From contig OU343051.1 of assembly GCA_910593695.2 (NCBI GenBank), forward strand, positions 38,175,966 to 38,239,965: a stretch of DNA of 64,000 nt, given 5' to 3'. The stretch's first letter is position 1. Every line of letters begins with the position of its first letter. Positions 44,509 through 54,565 of the stretch are shown here, piece after piece. A model generated the notes under the pieces. That model searched no databases and was not told where the DNA came from. It saw only the letters and a list, made by a program, of their open reading frames with translations. The DNA is from Ocypus olens (taxonomy: Eukaryota; Arthropoda; Insecta; Coleoptera; Staphylinidae). A program made the translations under genes and the position numbers.

Positions 44509-45817
44509 TAGGGTGGGTCGAAAATTTTAGATTTGCGACGGGTAGTGAAAAAATGATGGTTTTTATGATTCTGTGTAAGGGAGCGACCGTGGTTTCGATC
44601 ATGGGTTCACCCCCAGCTCGCACAAATGCCTCAAAAATGGCCATTTTGGTAGTTTTTTCATATTTCACCCAATAGCTCATACTGTACATATTATATGTGC
44701 GACTTTTTGGTCACAAATTACTCATGGGTCTTCAACCTTTAGATAAAGTCCATTGGGACCATATTTTGATGGTAAACCGGTAGAGTTATTTCCCTCTGAA
44801 AATATCGATTTTTGGAGGTAAAAATGCAAGATGCTTGTTACAAGCATAAATAGGTAACAATTAGCTTTTAAATCACTCCATTTACTAATTTAGACACTAA
44901 ACTGCACCGCGTTTAATTTTGACTTTTTGGCTGAAATTGACAATTCCATATCCTAGGAATCTGATATCAAGTTAATGTGCTCAATGAGTGTAGAGAATTA
45001 GTTTAGTACACTATATTCAACATTTTGTTAACCAAACCTGACATAGGCACATCAGGAAATAAAAAGTCAAAAATAGGCTTAAACAAAAGTTTTCTTGGGT
45101 CGGAATTCAGTTTAATGAGCTAACGGTGAAGTTAAGATGTTAAATTAGGACAGAGAGTGGTTTTTAAATCTACATTTAGACAATTTATCACAGCAATATA
45201 GTAATAATCATCTCGACATTTTCGACGATTTAAGCTAAAAAGTCGAAAGTAAACGGCAAAAACAAAGTTTTCCTTCGGTTGAGAGTGAACTACATAAACT
45301 TGCAGTGCAGTTTAGATTCTAAACGTATACAATGAGTGGATTAGAAGCGAATCATCACCTATTAATCACTTTAATAAGAGTCTCGTGTTTTTTCGACAAT
45401 TTGAGGTAAAAAATCGAAAATGAATGTCAAAAACAAAGTTTTTCTTCGGTCGAAAACCAACTTCATGCGCTTGCGGTGCAGTTTAGAGTCTAAATTAGTA
45501 AATGGAGTGGTTTAGAATCTAATTATTACCTATTTATCATTGTAACAAGCATCTCGCAGTTTTACCCCCAAAAATCTATATTTTCAGAGGGCAATAACCC
45601 ATGAGTAATTTGTGACCAAAAAGTCGCACATATAATATGTACAGTACGAGCTATTGGGTGAAATATGAAAAAACTACCAAAATGGCCATTTTTTAGGCAT
45701 TTGTGCGAGCTAGGGTTGAACCCATGATCGAAACCACGGTCGCTCCCTTACATAGAATCATAAAAACTGTCATTTTTTCACTACCCGTCGCAAATCTAAA
45801 ATTTTCGACCCACCCTA
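44509..45817. mobile_element. Foldback-like element, 1309 bp, with internal tandem repeats
   Basis: TAGGGTGGGTCGAAAATTTT at the left and its inverse at the right begin arms of about 400 bp (the left arm has a ~65-bp extra segment near 44725-44785). The centre (about 45080-45560) holds about three diverged ~155-bp units sharing CAAAGTTTTTCTTCGGTCG and GGTGCAGTTTAGA-like words. No ORF. Target duplication unclear (TA at most). Confidence 0.8.
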
Positions 45818-45984
45818 GTATTCATATGTCAAAAGCGACTAATTAGATTAATATTTAATCTCAAAAGAAGGGATACTTGTCGTGATATATTTATAGCGAA
45901 TAATATTTTAACTATAACATCGATCTTTATATATAAATGTGCTTTATACGCCATGGAAAATAAAGCAAAATTTGTTAAAAATGG

Positions 45985-46033
45985 GGACCCGCCTCTACTG
46001 TCTTGGACGTTACTGTACCATGAGTCACGCCAA
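45985..46033 (-). CDS. Possible third exon of the ABCG/White-like gene, end not defined
   Basis: Acceptor TTTAG precedes TTGGCGTGACTCATGGTACA; in phase with the previous exon this reads FWRDSWYSNVQDS. ABCG proteins of the White group have a WRSW-type motif at the start of their membrane region, which fits. Downstream residues are not recognisable, so the exon is either cut by a deletion or shorter than it looks. The lower boundary is a guess. Confidence 0.4.
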
Positions 46034-46074
46034 CTAAATATGTTGTAAGAAACAAATTTAAAACGCTTACTTAC

Positions 46075-46103
46075 AAGTTTGTTCTTATCTGATAATTGGT
46101 GTG
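46075..46103 (-). CDS. Possible 29-nt exon of the ABCG/White-like gene
   Basis: TTTTCTTTTCCAG acceptor and TTGTAAGTAAG donor enclose 29 nt that continue the reading phase of the larger exon (HTNYQIRTN). Splice signals are good, but such a short exon without recognised homology is uncertain. Confidence 0.35.
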
Positions 46104-46199
46104 CTGGAAAAGAAAAATATGTTTCAGCGTTAGTGAGATGTTTGAACATGATTTTTATCAGCTTTCTGTGCGGACATTGTCGAGTCCCAATAAAATTAC

Positions 46200-46392
46200 C
46201 TCAACAGCTGTTCCCATATGAAATTCGTATTGCACGAGCACATCGACTTCCTTTGTAAAATCGCTAACCGCAAAATGATTGCAAATTTTCTTGATGGTCT
46301 GTTTGTTCGCTTCCTCGTGCCCAGGCGTTAGAGAAAGGGTGCGCATGAAAAAATCTGCTGGATTGTAATTGGTCGGACATTTAAATCCCAAA
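46200..46392 (-). CDS. Exon of an ABCG-family (White-like) transporter gene
   Basis: 193 nt with a polypyrimidine-AG acceptor (46393-46394) and a GTAATT donor (46199-46194). Encodes LGFKCPTNYNPADFFMRTL, then PGHEEANKQTIKKICNHFAV, SDFTKEVDVLVQYEFHMGT and AVE. CPxNYNPADF followed by L..xPG.E and KICxxFAVS is the segment after the ATP-binding domain of insect White and its relatives, which pair as half transporters for pigment precursors or lipids. No other exons except the possible small ones downstream are seen, so the rest lies beyond large introns or is lost. A LINE remnant sits just upstream (46502-46975). Confidence 0.75.
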
Positions 46393-46501
46393 CTAAAAAG
46401 AAAAAAAAACGTATACTCCATTAATTGATGATGATAATATATGATACAAGGCATAGGGAAAATATATGCTTGCCCACACACAAAACAACCCTATATGAAA
46501 A

Positions 46502-46975
46502 GTCAGCTAAATATTCATGTATCTCGATATATAATAAATTACCACTAAACAATGTAAAAATAAAATGGCTTTTAAAAAAACGCTTAAACAATTCCTTGTA
46601 AACGAATGTTATTACAGCTACTCCGAATTTAAAAATTAGTGATTTTCCAAACGTACATGGGTGTAAATTTTCATATTATATATGTATATATGTGTATTGT
46701 ATATAAGACATTTTAATATGTATGTGCTGTAACTGTAATATTTTTTAACCTATATGATATTCAATTTTAATATGTACGTGCTGTAACTACAATAATTTTT
46801 AACCTATAGTATATTCAAGGCTATATTTTAATTTTAATTTTATTTTTAAGTTGACAAACATCCACAAATATGTATTAATATGTTAATTATATACTTTTAA
46901 CTATATTTATATATGTATTAGAACGGCAAAAAGTGTAAGAAATTGATTTGATTTGAATTATTTTTTGCCCTTTTT
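46502..46975 (+). mobile_element. LINE 3' remnant
   Basis: Begins with the end of an ORF2 (IYNKLPLNNVKIKWLLKKRL, KQFLVNECYYSYSEFKN then stop at 46636-46638), followed by a 3' UTR with a duplicated TTTTAATATGTATGTGCTGT-type word. This LFNKLP...FK..LK.FL tail is shared by the LINEs at 57385-61537 and 61556-64000. Confidence 0.7.
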
Positions 46976-47518
46976 AAATGAAAAATATAGATTTTATCCA
47001 AAATCGGGTGTAATAATCGAATTACTGCGATCAGGAAAGTAATGTTGTCCATTACCCACTAGTGAGAGACTCACGCAATACATAGATCATTTGTAAAAAA
47101 ATTTAAATAATTCAAATTGAAACCACATAGGTCAAAATTTCTTGTCAAAATTGTATAAACATTATTTCAATATTTAATGCAATTACATTAAGCGATTGAA
47201 TTGAGATGGGAAAGGGCCACTAAGAGTGTCACCAGAAGAGCTCAACAATGTGGATAAGTTAATGGAAGACAATTTGAACGCATCTGATATTTTTTAACTA
47301 TCATTTGAAATGCAAACTTATAAAATAAGTTAGACATGGAAAATTGAAATTTAATAACTTTAATCAGATATTATTCAAAATGGGCGCCAGTAACAAAATT
47401 ATGTTTCCTAAAGAAGTTTCTTATTTTTTAGAGACCTTTTTGCCCGATCGGTCATTTTCTTCAAGGTTGGCTCTCCGGGCGGTTCGATCAACTTACCGTC
47501 CATAGCTCCATTGTAAAG
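46976..47518. other. Intergenic or intronic, no gene seen
   Basis: AT-rich, no repeat structure or ORF recognised. Confidence 0.45.
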
Positions 47519-47520
47519 TA

Positions 47521-47784
47521 CTACCGTGGACAAAAAAAATGACACCCCTAATTTTATTAATGTAAATATGACTTTTCATTTGACAAACCGGCAAATGTCA
47601 ATCGAAGCTCAGGCACAAAATCAAAGCATGTTGGGAGGCAATACCTTTTTAGATTTACTGTATTGCTAGTTATAACTGTCACTGTCAAATATTAAGGTTA
47701 CATAAGTCAAATTCACAACACTAAAAAATAAGAAATAATAGACACATGACAAATTAGGGGTGTCATTTTTTTTGTCCACGGTAG
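47521..47784. mobile_element. Tc1/mariner-type MITE, 264 bp
   Basis: A perfect 34-bp inverted repeat starting CTACCGTGGACAAAAAAAAT, with TA at 47519-47520 and 47785-47786. No ORF. The absence of mismatches between the ends suggests a recent insertion. Confidence 0.9.
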
Positions 47785-47805
47785 TATGTATATTAAAAAA
47801 AAAAC

Positions 47806-48305
47806 CTCAAGTGTGCGATGATTTTTATTTTTTTAAATCTAAATTGGTAACACATATTAAGGTTATGTTACTTATGTTATGTCCCTACCGATAAATTCAT
47901 TTGCTGTGACAAACGACGCGGAGAAATCGTAGGTTCATCTTCCAAAATTTCTTGGCTGTGTTAATAGCATCCTTAGTACGTTTGACTGGTCTACCACTTC
48001 CAGGTTTACGGAGACATAACAGATCATGATAAGGTATTTTCAAAATCATCATAAATAATGGGAACGTTAGGGAATTCTTCCTAAAACTCAGCCAAAGGTG
48101 CGTCGAATGAATACTCCCAATTTTCGTCCACTTGAGTCCCATTTCGGAAATAACTTTCAACTAGTAACGTTTTTTGCTGGTTGCTGTAAACTATTGTGAC
48201 CACGGAATAATTGTGACTTTTAGAAAGATCTGGCGTTTTGTATGTCAATTCCTAATGTGTGCCAACTTAAATTTTTAAAAATAAAAAATCATGGCACACC
48301 AGAGC
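47806..48305 (-). mobile_element. Internally deleted mariner-type element
   Basis: Imperfect TIRs of about 55 bp (CTCAAGTGTGCGATGATTTT at 47806 and CTCTGGTGTGCCATGATTTT, inverted, ending 48305). Minus-strand coding remains at 47890-48160 contain LRKPGSGRPVKRTKDAINTA, the basic linker between the helix-turn-helix domains. The catalytic domain is deleted. Confidence 0.65.
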
Positions 48306-48356
48306 GCATTAGCCGACTTAATAGAATTCACACTTTCGGAGTATCATTTAAAAAAG

Positions 48357-49781
48357 ATTTTATCTACACCTACACTAAAAATGACCCATTAAAATAAAAG
48401 TTATCGTATGTAAAGTGCCACATTAAATAAATCGTGCGCAAATGAATACAAATCGTGTGCAAAAATCATATGCAATTTAAATGGGACTTTCATTACTAAA
48501 CGATTTGTGGTAGGCAACGGAATCAATAGCAACTGTCATGTCATACGTCAAATCGGTCATACAGGTAATATTTTCTTTAATTAATTTTATATAACTTTAT
48601 TTTTGTAGGTATTATTTGTACAGTTTGTGTAATTGTGTTTATATAATACCTACGATGGAAATGGAGAGTGACGAAGAAATGTGTACACCTCCCGAAGTGG
48701 CCAAGGCGGCCGATAAGGTAACATCAAACTTATTACCTGCCAAATCTAGGAAATTATATACGAACACTTATAACGTTTTCTTGGATTGATGTAGTAAGAA
48801 GAATGTAACAAAATATACAGAAAATGTGTTCGTGGAAAGTGTGTTTGGCAAACTTCAAAGCATCAACCAAATGGTCACACTATTCGATGCTTAAAGCCAC
48901 TTTTAATATAAATAAAAACATTGATATAAGCAAATTCAATAAACTGATTGCATTTCTAAAACGTACATCAGAAAATTAAACACCCAAAAAATCTAAAATA
49001 TTCACTTTTCAAGAAGTGGAGAAATTTATTAATGAAGCACCTGATGATATATTTCTGATGATGAAGGTAAAAAAATGTATTCATTATATTTACAAACATT
49101 AACTATTTGTTTAGGCTGTAGCAATATTTGGAATATCGGGTGCATGCCGTCGGCAAGAATTGTACGATATTTTACTGGATGTAGGAACTGCTATAATTAT
49201 AACCATTAAAGAATGCAAAAATAAAATTCCCAGGACTTTTACAGTTATTGATAGCAAGGATAATACTCCAAGTTTTATACAAATTTACCGAAAATATGCT
49301 TTGCTACGACCACCCGTAACAGACCATAAAAGATTTTTTGTCTTCTATAGAAATACCATCTCTGATAGCCACATTTTTAAATCTACAAGATCCTAATACT
49401 TATACAGGACACTGCTTCAGACGATCATCTGCTTCCCTATTAGCAGACTCAGGTGCCGATATTTCTGCAATAAAACGCCACGGAGGATGGAAATCCACCA
49501 CCGTTGCAGAAGCATACGTGGAAAATTTATTAGAAAATAAAAAAGAAACAACAAAGAACATTTTTGGAACTAATTACGAAGCTCAACCGTCTACGTCTCA
49601 TAATTCCTCTGTATATACTCAAAAGAAGTTCTAATTCATGGAGAAAAAAAAATCATCCTCATATTATAATTAGTAATATTAATAATTGTAATAATTTAAC
49701 AATCAATATTAATGTGTAAAATACTAAAATATCAAATAAAATATCTACTTGTTTAAATTTTAGTATAGGTGTAGATAAAAT
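48357..49781 (+). mobile_element. Crypton-like tyrosine-recombinase element with 24-bp inverted ends
   Basis: ATTTTATCTACACCTACACT and the following AAAA (48357-48380) recur inverted at 49758-49781 with one mismatch, enclosing the recombinase pseudogene. No target duplication is evident. Inverted ends are unusual for Cryptons, so they may belong to a host element. Confidence 0.6.
48654..49634 (+). pseudogene. Tyrosine recombinase (Crypton-like), one intron, broken
   Basis: Begins MEMESDEEMCTPPEVAKAAD. The SAM-like core-binding domain reads SRKLYTNTYNVFLD, a TGA in place of Trp, CSKKNVTKYTENV, then after a frame change KWSHYSMLKATFNINKNIDI and FNKLIAFLKR. An intron (about 49069-49113, GTAAAA to TTTAG) separates it from the catalytic part: AVAIFGISGACRRQELYDIL (catalytic Arg), ECKNKIPRTF, then after a frame break near 49340-49350 GHCFRRSSASLLADSGADIS (HxxR), KRHGGWKSTTVAEAYVENL (HGGW and nucleophile Tyr). 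All catalytic positions are recognisable; stops and shifts make it inactive. Confidence 0.75.
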
Positions 49782-49788
49782 ATTGTAT

Positions 49789-49912
49789 GAAACACGTGCG
49801 TGAAGTACTTTTGCGCACTCGTTGCGATTACGACACTTGCCTACGGCTCGTGTCTTAAACTTCGCAACTTATGCGCAAAAGTTACACTTCACACACTTGT
49901 GTCATAAATAAC
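49789..49912. repeat. Imperfect palindrome with a GCCTACGGCTCG centre
   Basis: TATGAAACACGTGCGTGAAG and ACTTTTGCGCA on the left pair with their near-inverse on the right, around a CG-rich centre. It resembles the centre of 52668-52797 (GCCTAACGGCTCG). Confidence 0.65.
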
Positions 49913-50198
49913 TATTAATTAATTGATTAACCAATCGATCGGGCAAAAATAGTATAAACATACTAATAATACACTATTACCCTCCACCGTTATAGCGCAC
50001 TTACCGCCCTTGATACTTAATATACCATGGGTGAAAGAGCATTGTTTATTTGTAATGGAATTGGATGAAATTGTTGTGTGCTGGTATTCTACAGCTGACG
50101 TAATTGTGACGATATCAATTAAATGTTAAATTTTATAGTTATTGTTTTGTATAAATAGGTATTATTACTTACATTTAGTATACATTCCATACATTTTT

Positions 50199-50272
50199 TG
50201 CGTGACCGCACCTATCTGTTTTACTATTTCTGGTACCTCGGCCGTGCCATAAAAAAAACACGAACCGTCACT
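50199..50272. repeat. Half of a hAT MITE (relative of 13169-13321)
   Basis: GCGTGACCGCACCTATCTG to CGAACCGTCACT matches the right half of the MITE at 13169-13321. The left half is missing. Confidence 0.75.
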
Positions 50273-51391
50273 TTGCCAAGAAAGAAACTGTGCCCATTTT
50301 GAACATTTGTTGCATTAAATAGTATTCAAGTTATAAAAGTGGTTTTCTTTTTTTATCACGTGGGATTTGTAAATATTCAAGAAATAAATAGTGTGTTGTA
50401 TTACTTGCGAAGAGACCTTTCAAACGAGGTGTCACTTGACATACCTTTCCATTTGAAAAAAAAAGTCGGAGGTGGCTGGGCTCTTCCGGGAACAGATAAA
50501 CAAGCAGCATATACATAGAAATGAGGGCAAGAAAAAACAATACTTAGCGTGTTTCGGGATTTTTTGCAAAAATCGCCTATATCGAAGTTATGAATTTTAT
50601 TCCAGTTAAAGTTTCCACACTGTATATCGGTTAAGCAAATAAAACCAAGAAAAAGGACGGACAGCCGTGTGGGCTTTTTTGATGTTTGCGTTGATTACGA
50701 GCAACAACGAGACCAATAAGAAGGTTCGCGTTATAGAACAGCTAATCGTTTAATTACCGGTGCACTTATTTCCGACACACATAAAAGAGAAGACGCCAAA
50801 TACACGAATATATAAATGCTTATTTCATACTATTAGAACATGATAGAACAAGATGGATATTAAATGCATTACAATTCTACAAATCACGCATCGGGCGTTT
50901 CATTCCTAGCAGCGCTAACCTTACGCTTGCTCTCACGACACAAGGCCGAAGTACGAAATGCAGTACTGTCCCCGGTTTTAATTTCAAATGTGCCTAACTA
51001 AATGTATAATTGCTGAAAGGACAATATTTACTTAACTGGTACATGGATGGGAATGACAACCATGAAAAAATCGTGAATTTTTTTCTTGTATATATAAAAA
51101 ATATAAAAATACTAGCTGTGTGGCAAACAATAGCAAAATTCACAATTCTTACATGATGATTATTTTAGTACAGATAAACTTTAATTGAATTATTTTATCC
51201 CATTTTTAGTTTCCAAGTATACTTTGTGCAAAATAGTTTAATTTTTTTTTTCAGCGTGGGCGAGTAATGTACAGAGCTTAAGTTAAATGTTATTATTAAT
51301 TTATTGCAAGACTTGGTGGATTTTGGAGATAAGAATAATAAACAAGTTTATTGTGTACAAAACAATAAATTTAGCATAATGAAATACATTT
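50273..51391. other. 3' flank of the protease homolog gene, no gene seen
   Basis: A frame at 50331-50540 (minus) has a hydrophobic start but no recognisable domain. No transposon ends seen. Confidence 0.45.
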
Positions 51392-51562
51392 TTAAGACCA
51401 AATAACACTTTCAATCCATGGAACATAAGGATCAATTTTGGTATAGACATCTGGAGCTTCAGATCCACGACAAAGTAAAAATCCAAAATTCACTATGGCA
51501 ATTAACGAATCCATGCAGGACACATTTTTGTTATCCATTTGTAATGTACCTGTTGGTATGGC
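51392..51562 (-). CDS. Serine protease homolog, last exon
   Basis: The acceptor TTATTTCTAG (AG at 51563-51564) leads in phase to AIPTGTLQMDNKNVSCMDSL, IAIVNFGFLLCRGSEAPDVY and TKIDPYVPWIESVIWS, then TAA at 51392-51394. PDVYTKIDPYVPWI is the C-terminal helix of S1 proteases. The catalytic block CxGDSGGPLQ is CDAIPTGTLQ here with the same length, so the nucleophile Ser is Pro and the oxyanion glycines are mostly lost. Encodes the end of a secreted S1-fold pseudoenzyme. Confidence 0.8.
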   Translation of the reverse strand, partial: AIPTGTLQMDNKNVSCMDSLIAIVNFGFLLCRGSEAPDVYTKIDPYVPWIESVIWS

Positions 51563-51684
51563 CTAGAAATAAATAACAAATAGTATGTACCAACTTTGAA
51601 AACTATTAAATATGGTCAATGTACGATATTCTCATCGGTACATCACGTAGAGTTGGTATTTATTGTAACTGATTGTAACAAATA

Positions 51685-52178
51685 GTACAATCGCGCAGAG
51701 GTGACAGTGACTCATCGCTCCATGTTGCCTGAATTAAATTTCTAGTAAACGTATGTCCATAAAATAATTCGATTCAGTCTAGGCGGGAAATTTAAAAATT
51801 CTCGAGCGTGCAAATATTTTCCCGACGAAACTTCGCGAGTGCATTTTTCGGCAATCGGTAAAGACAACTGGAAATTAGTCATTAAATTTTACCTTTTTAT
51901 TAATGAAATGGATACAATCAATTCTGCTCTTAACTAAATCGAAATCGGAGACGGTCCAATCCCGATACAAGCACGTGAATTTTGAGGTTAGAATAGATAG
52001 AATGAGACTTTTCTCATGTCTTTACATACTGTGCACTTAGCCCTTGAATTTACATATCGACATACGTTTCGTATTTCATTTCGTTTTTCTTAAACATGCG
52101 AACGAGTATAGATATTTATCCAGACGCGATGATTAGATCGAAAAAGCATGAGTCACTGTCACCTCTGCGCGATTGTAC
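51685..52178. mobile_element. Tc1/mariner-type MITE in the last intron of the protease homolog
   Basis: GTACAATCGCGCAGAGGTGA at the left and its inverse at the right, about 32 bp of TIR, with TA at 51683-51684 and 52179-52180. 494 bp, no ORF. Confidence 0.85.
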
Positions 52179-52379
52179 TATACAGTAGTTTGATTACATC
52201 TGTACTGTGTGGCGTGTAATCTGTATGTAATTGTCAAGACTCAATATAATTCAATATGATTGTCTATCTCTTAGAACTAGCCTTATTATACATATATACT
52301 TAAATGTTTACTATTAATATAATGTTGATACAACAAAATGTAAGTGACCGTATATGTTTATAAACACGGTATTAATTTT

Positions 52380-53128
52380 CTCCACGACCACCGTAGAATT
52401 TAAGCATTCTGAAATCAATTTTGATTATAGAACGTACACATTCTCACTCTTGTTATGGAACAAAACACTATGCGCTTATGCATTTTGCATGTAATTCATT
52501 CCATAACAAGGGATAGAATGAATATTCTCACATCGTTTCGAATAAAACAATTAGCCTTGGATTTCACAATTGTCAAAATACTATAAACATAACCACAAAC
52601 GTGATAATAAAACGTAAGTTCTTTGTGTTCATTATTTGATTAGTCTATTTTATCTGGTCGAGAAGAAAGTATAGTCTGATACTCGGTAAGAATGGAAATT
52701 CAGATGCTCGTGGTTCCTCGCGCTCGCCTAACGGCTCGCGCTCGAAATATTCCACTCGCATCGAATTTCCATTCTAACCTTGTTACAGAATATACTATTC
52801 TCCACGACCACCATAGAATTTAAGCATTCTGAAATCAATTTTGATTATAGAACTTACACATTCGCACCCTTGTTATGGAACAAAACACTATGCGCTTATG
52901 CGTTTTGCATGTAATTCATTCCATGACAAGTAATAGAATGAATATTCTCACACCGTTTCGAATAAAACAATTAGCCTTGGATATCCCAATTGTCCAAATA
53001 CTATAAACATAACCACAAACGTGATTATAAAACGTAAGTTCTTTGTGTTCATTATTTTATTAGTATATTTTATCTGGTCGAGGAGAAAGTCTAGTCTGCT
53101 ACTCGGTAAGAATGGAAATTCAGATGCG
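52380..53128. repeat. Two ~329-bp direct repeats around a palindrome
   Basis: 52380-52708 and 52800-53128 are near-identical direct repeats (CTCCACGACCACCGTAGAAT to GGAAATTCAGATGC). The 91 bp between them, with the end of the first repeat, forms a palindrome (52668-52797) whose centre is GCTCGCCTAACGGCTCGCGC. It could be an LTR-like or duplicated MITE. Lies in an intron. Confidence 0.75.
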
Positions 53129-53318
53129 TGGATATACTATACTACGTGCTGTTTACTATGATGGAATGTGCGAGATGTGTATTTCCACGATCAATGCTTA
53201 TTAACCAATCTTGACTTATTATGCGAGGACATTGACTCCACTATACCTCACTTGGTGCAATGTTAGTTATTACTGGTAGAACGTAAAACTATTATCTCTT
53301 TATCTATAAATTACTTAC

Positions 53319-53724
53319 ATCACAGACATTTTTTTTAGTTCCAGCGCAAATGTGGTCATTCTTCACCTTCGAACTTTGACCAGCATACAGTTGTTTGCAT
53401 TCATCGTGGCTGTATGCAGACAACTTGGCCTTTAATAGATGACCAACGTATCGGTCCCGATCAATTGTGTCGAACTGGTAGTTCCATCCAGAGGACATAA
53501 ATGTATCGTCCTTAATATCGATTTCATTTAGACAAATCGGATGCACGTTCTTGTTGAACACGACATCTTTTTCCAATTTGATCAAACCGATAACATTGGT
53601 TTTATTTCGAGCATTGTATCCTGGATGTCGTATAAGTTCCTGAACGTTAATCTCCTGAGCGGAAGGTGCTAGTGTAACTTCATTGATATTTAGTTGGCCC
53701 AACATGACAGATATTACTGGACCA
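53319..53724 (-). CDS. Serine protease homolog, exon 4 of the visible part
   Basis: 406 nt; acceptor CTTTTCAG (AG at 53725-53726) and donor GTAAGT (53318-53313). Reads FGPVISVMLGQLNINEVTLA, VQELIRHPGYNARNKTNVIG, LIKLEKDVVFNKNVHPICLN, SGWNYQF, LLKAKLSAYSHDECKQLYAG and HICAGTKKNVCD. The DIALIKL motif of active S1 proteases is NVIGLIKL: the catalytic Asp is Val. Cys positions of the fold (HPICL, DECKQ, HICAG) are kept, so the structure is probably maintained. Confidence 0.85.
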
Positions 53725-54089
53725 CTGAAAAGTATTATATTTTCTGAATAATAAAAACATTGAGAGTTATGAAAAGTAGCTGAAAATGTTTTGGAAGGGA
53801 GGACCTTTTTTTCGCCCGACTCTTTTCACTGAGTCAGCATACCCTAACATTGGCTAGATGAAGTCGTGATTTCTAACTTCTAGAGAAAATTTTACAAAAT
53901 GTCCTTAGTATTGTCCTAAAATGGTTGGTTAAAATATGCGATTAAACAGGGCCTGTGATAAGGATGAAACAAATTTCTATAAACCTCTGTTTCAACAAAG
54001 TTCGTCAGAGATTACGATATATTGATTTTTGAATTCGCCCAAAATTCGTGGATAATTGATATGGTGTGGTGTTTCAGTGATGTACTTAC

Positions 54090-54199
54090 AACTCTCTTGC
54101 ATATAAACAATAAGCAGGTGTCACGACATAATTTTTACTGATTAATGCGCCTGTACATCTATAGGCGTCTTCTCCAGTTGTGTTGTACTTAAGCGCAAC
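54090..54199 (-). CDS. Serine protease homolog, exon 3 of the visible part
   Basis: 110 nt; acceptor TGTTTTCAG (AG at 54200-54201) and donor GTAAGT (54089-54084). Reads VALKYNTTGEDAYRCTGALI then SKNYVVTPAYCLYARE. Active enzymes have TAAHC here; the catalytic His is Tyr (TPAYC). Phases with exons 2 and 4 agree. Confidence 0.85.
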
Positions 54200-54259
54200 C
54201 TGAAAACAATATAAAACATCTTTCTAACAGAAGCTAATCTAAAATGATTATTAAATTAC

Positions 54260-54354
54260 CATGTAAGGAAACTCTCCTAGTTTCGCTGCTTTGTCTCCAT
54301 CAAAAGTTCTGTCATTACAAGAATTTTGAAATAATTTCCCGTATTCTTTACATT
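54260..54354 (-). CDS. Serine protease homolog, exon 2 of the visible part
   Basis: 95 nt; acceptor ATTATTTTAG (AG at 54355-54356) and donor GTAATT (54259-54254). Reads CKEYGKLFQNSCNDRTFDGD then KAAKLGEFPYM. This is the activation-loop region and start of the S1 domain; the usual IVGG is replaced by a TFDGD sequence and no R/K-IVGG cleavage site is seen. GEFPYMV is well conserved among insect clip-type proteases. Confidence 0.8.
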
Positions 54355-54410
54355 CTAAAATAATTGTAAAACATTATTTTTAAACGTTTTCCCTAATCAT
54401 ATTGTATTTA

Positions 54411-54440
54411 CTCTGTGCTGCGATTGATTCCCCAGCAGAT
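54411..54440 (-). CDS. Serine protease homolog, first visible exon (30 nt)
   Basis: ATAATTTCAG acceptor (AG at 54441-54442) and GTAAAT donor enclose a segment that joins exon 2 in phase (SAGESIAAQ, then K CKEYG). The signal-peptide exon and any clip domain upstream were not found in the window. Small exons before the S1 domain are common in insect proteases. Confidence 0.6.
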
Positions 54441-54565
54441 CCTGAAATTATAAAAAAAATATAATTATATTAAGTGGTAATAAATTTTATAACTATATGT
54501 CCCATTCTTTGCAATGAAAATATTTTCAGTCATAATATAACAAGTGAGGAGATTATACCATTGCA

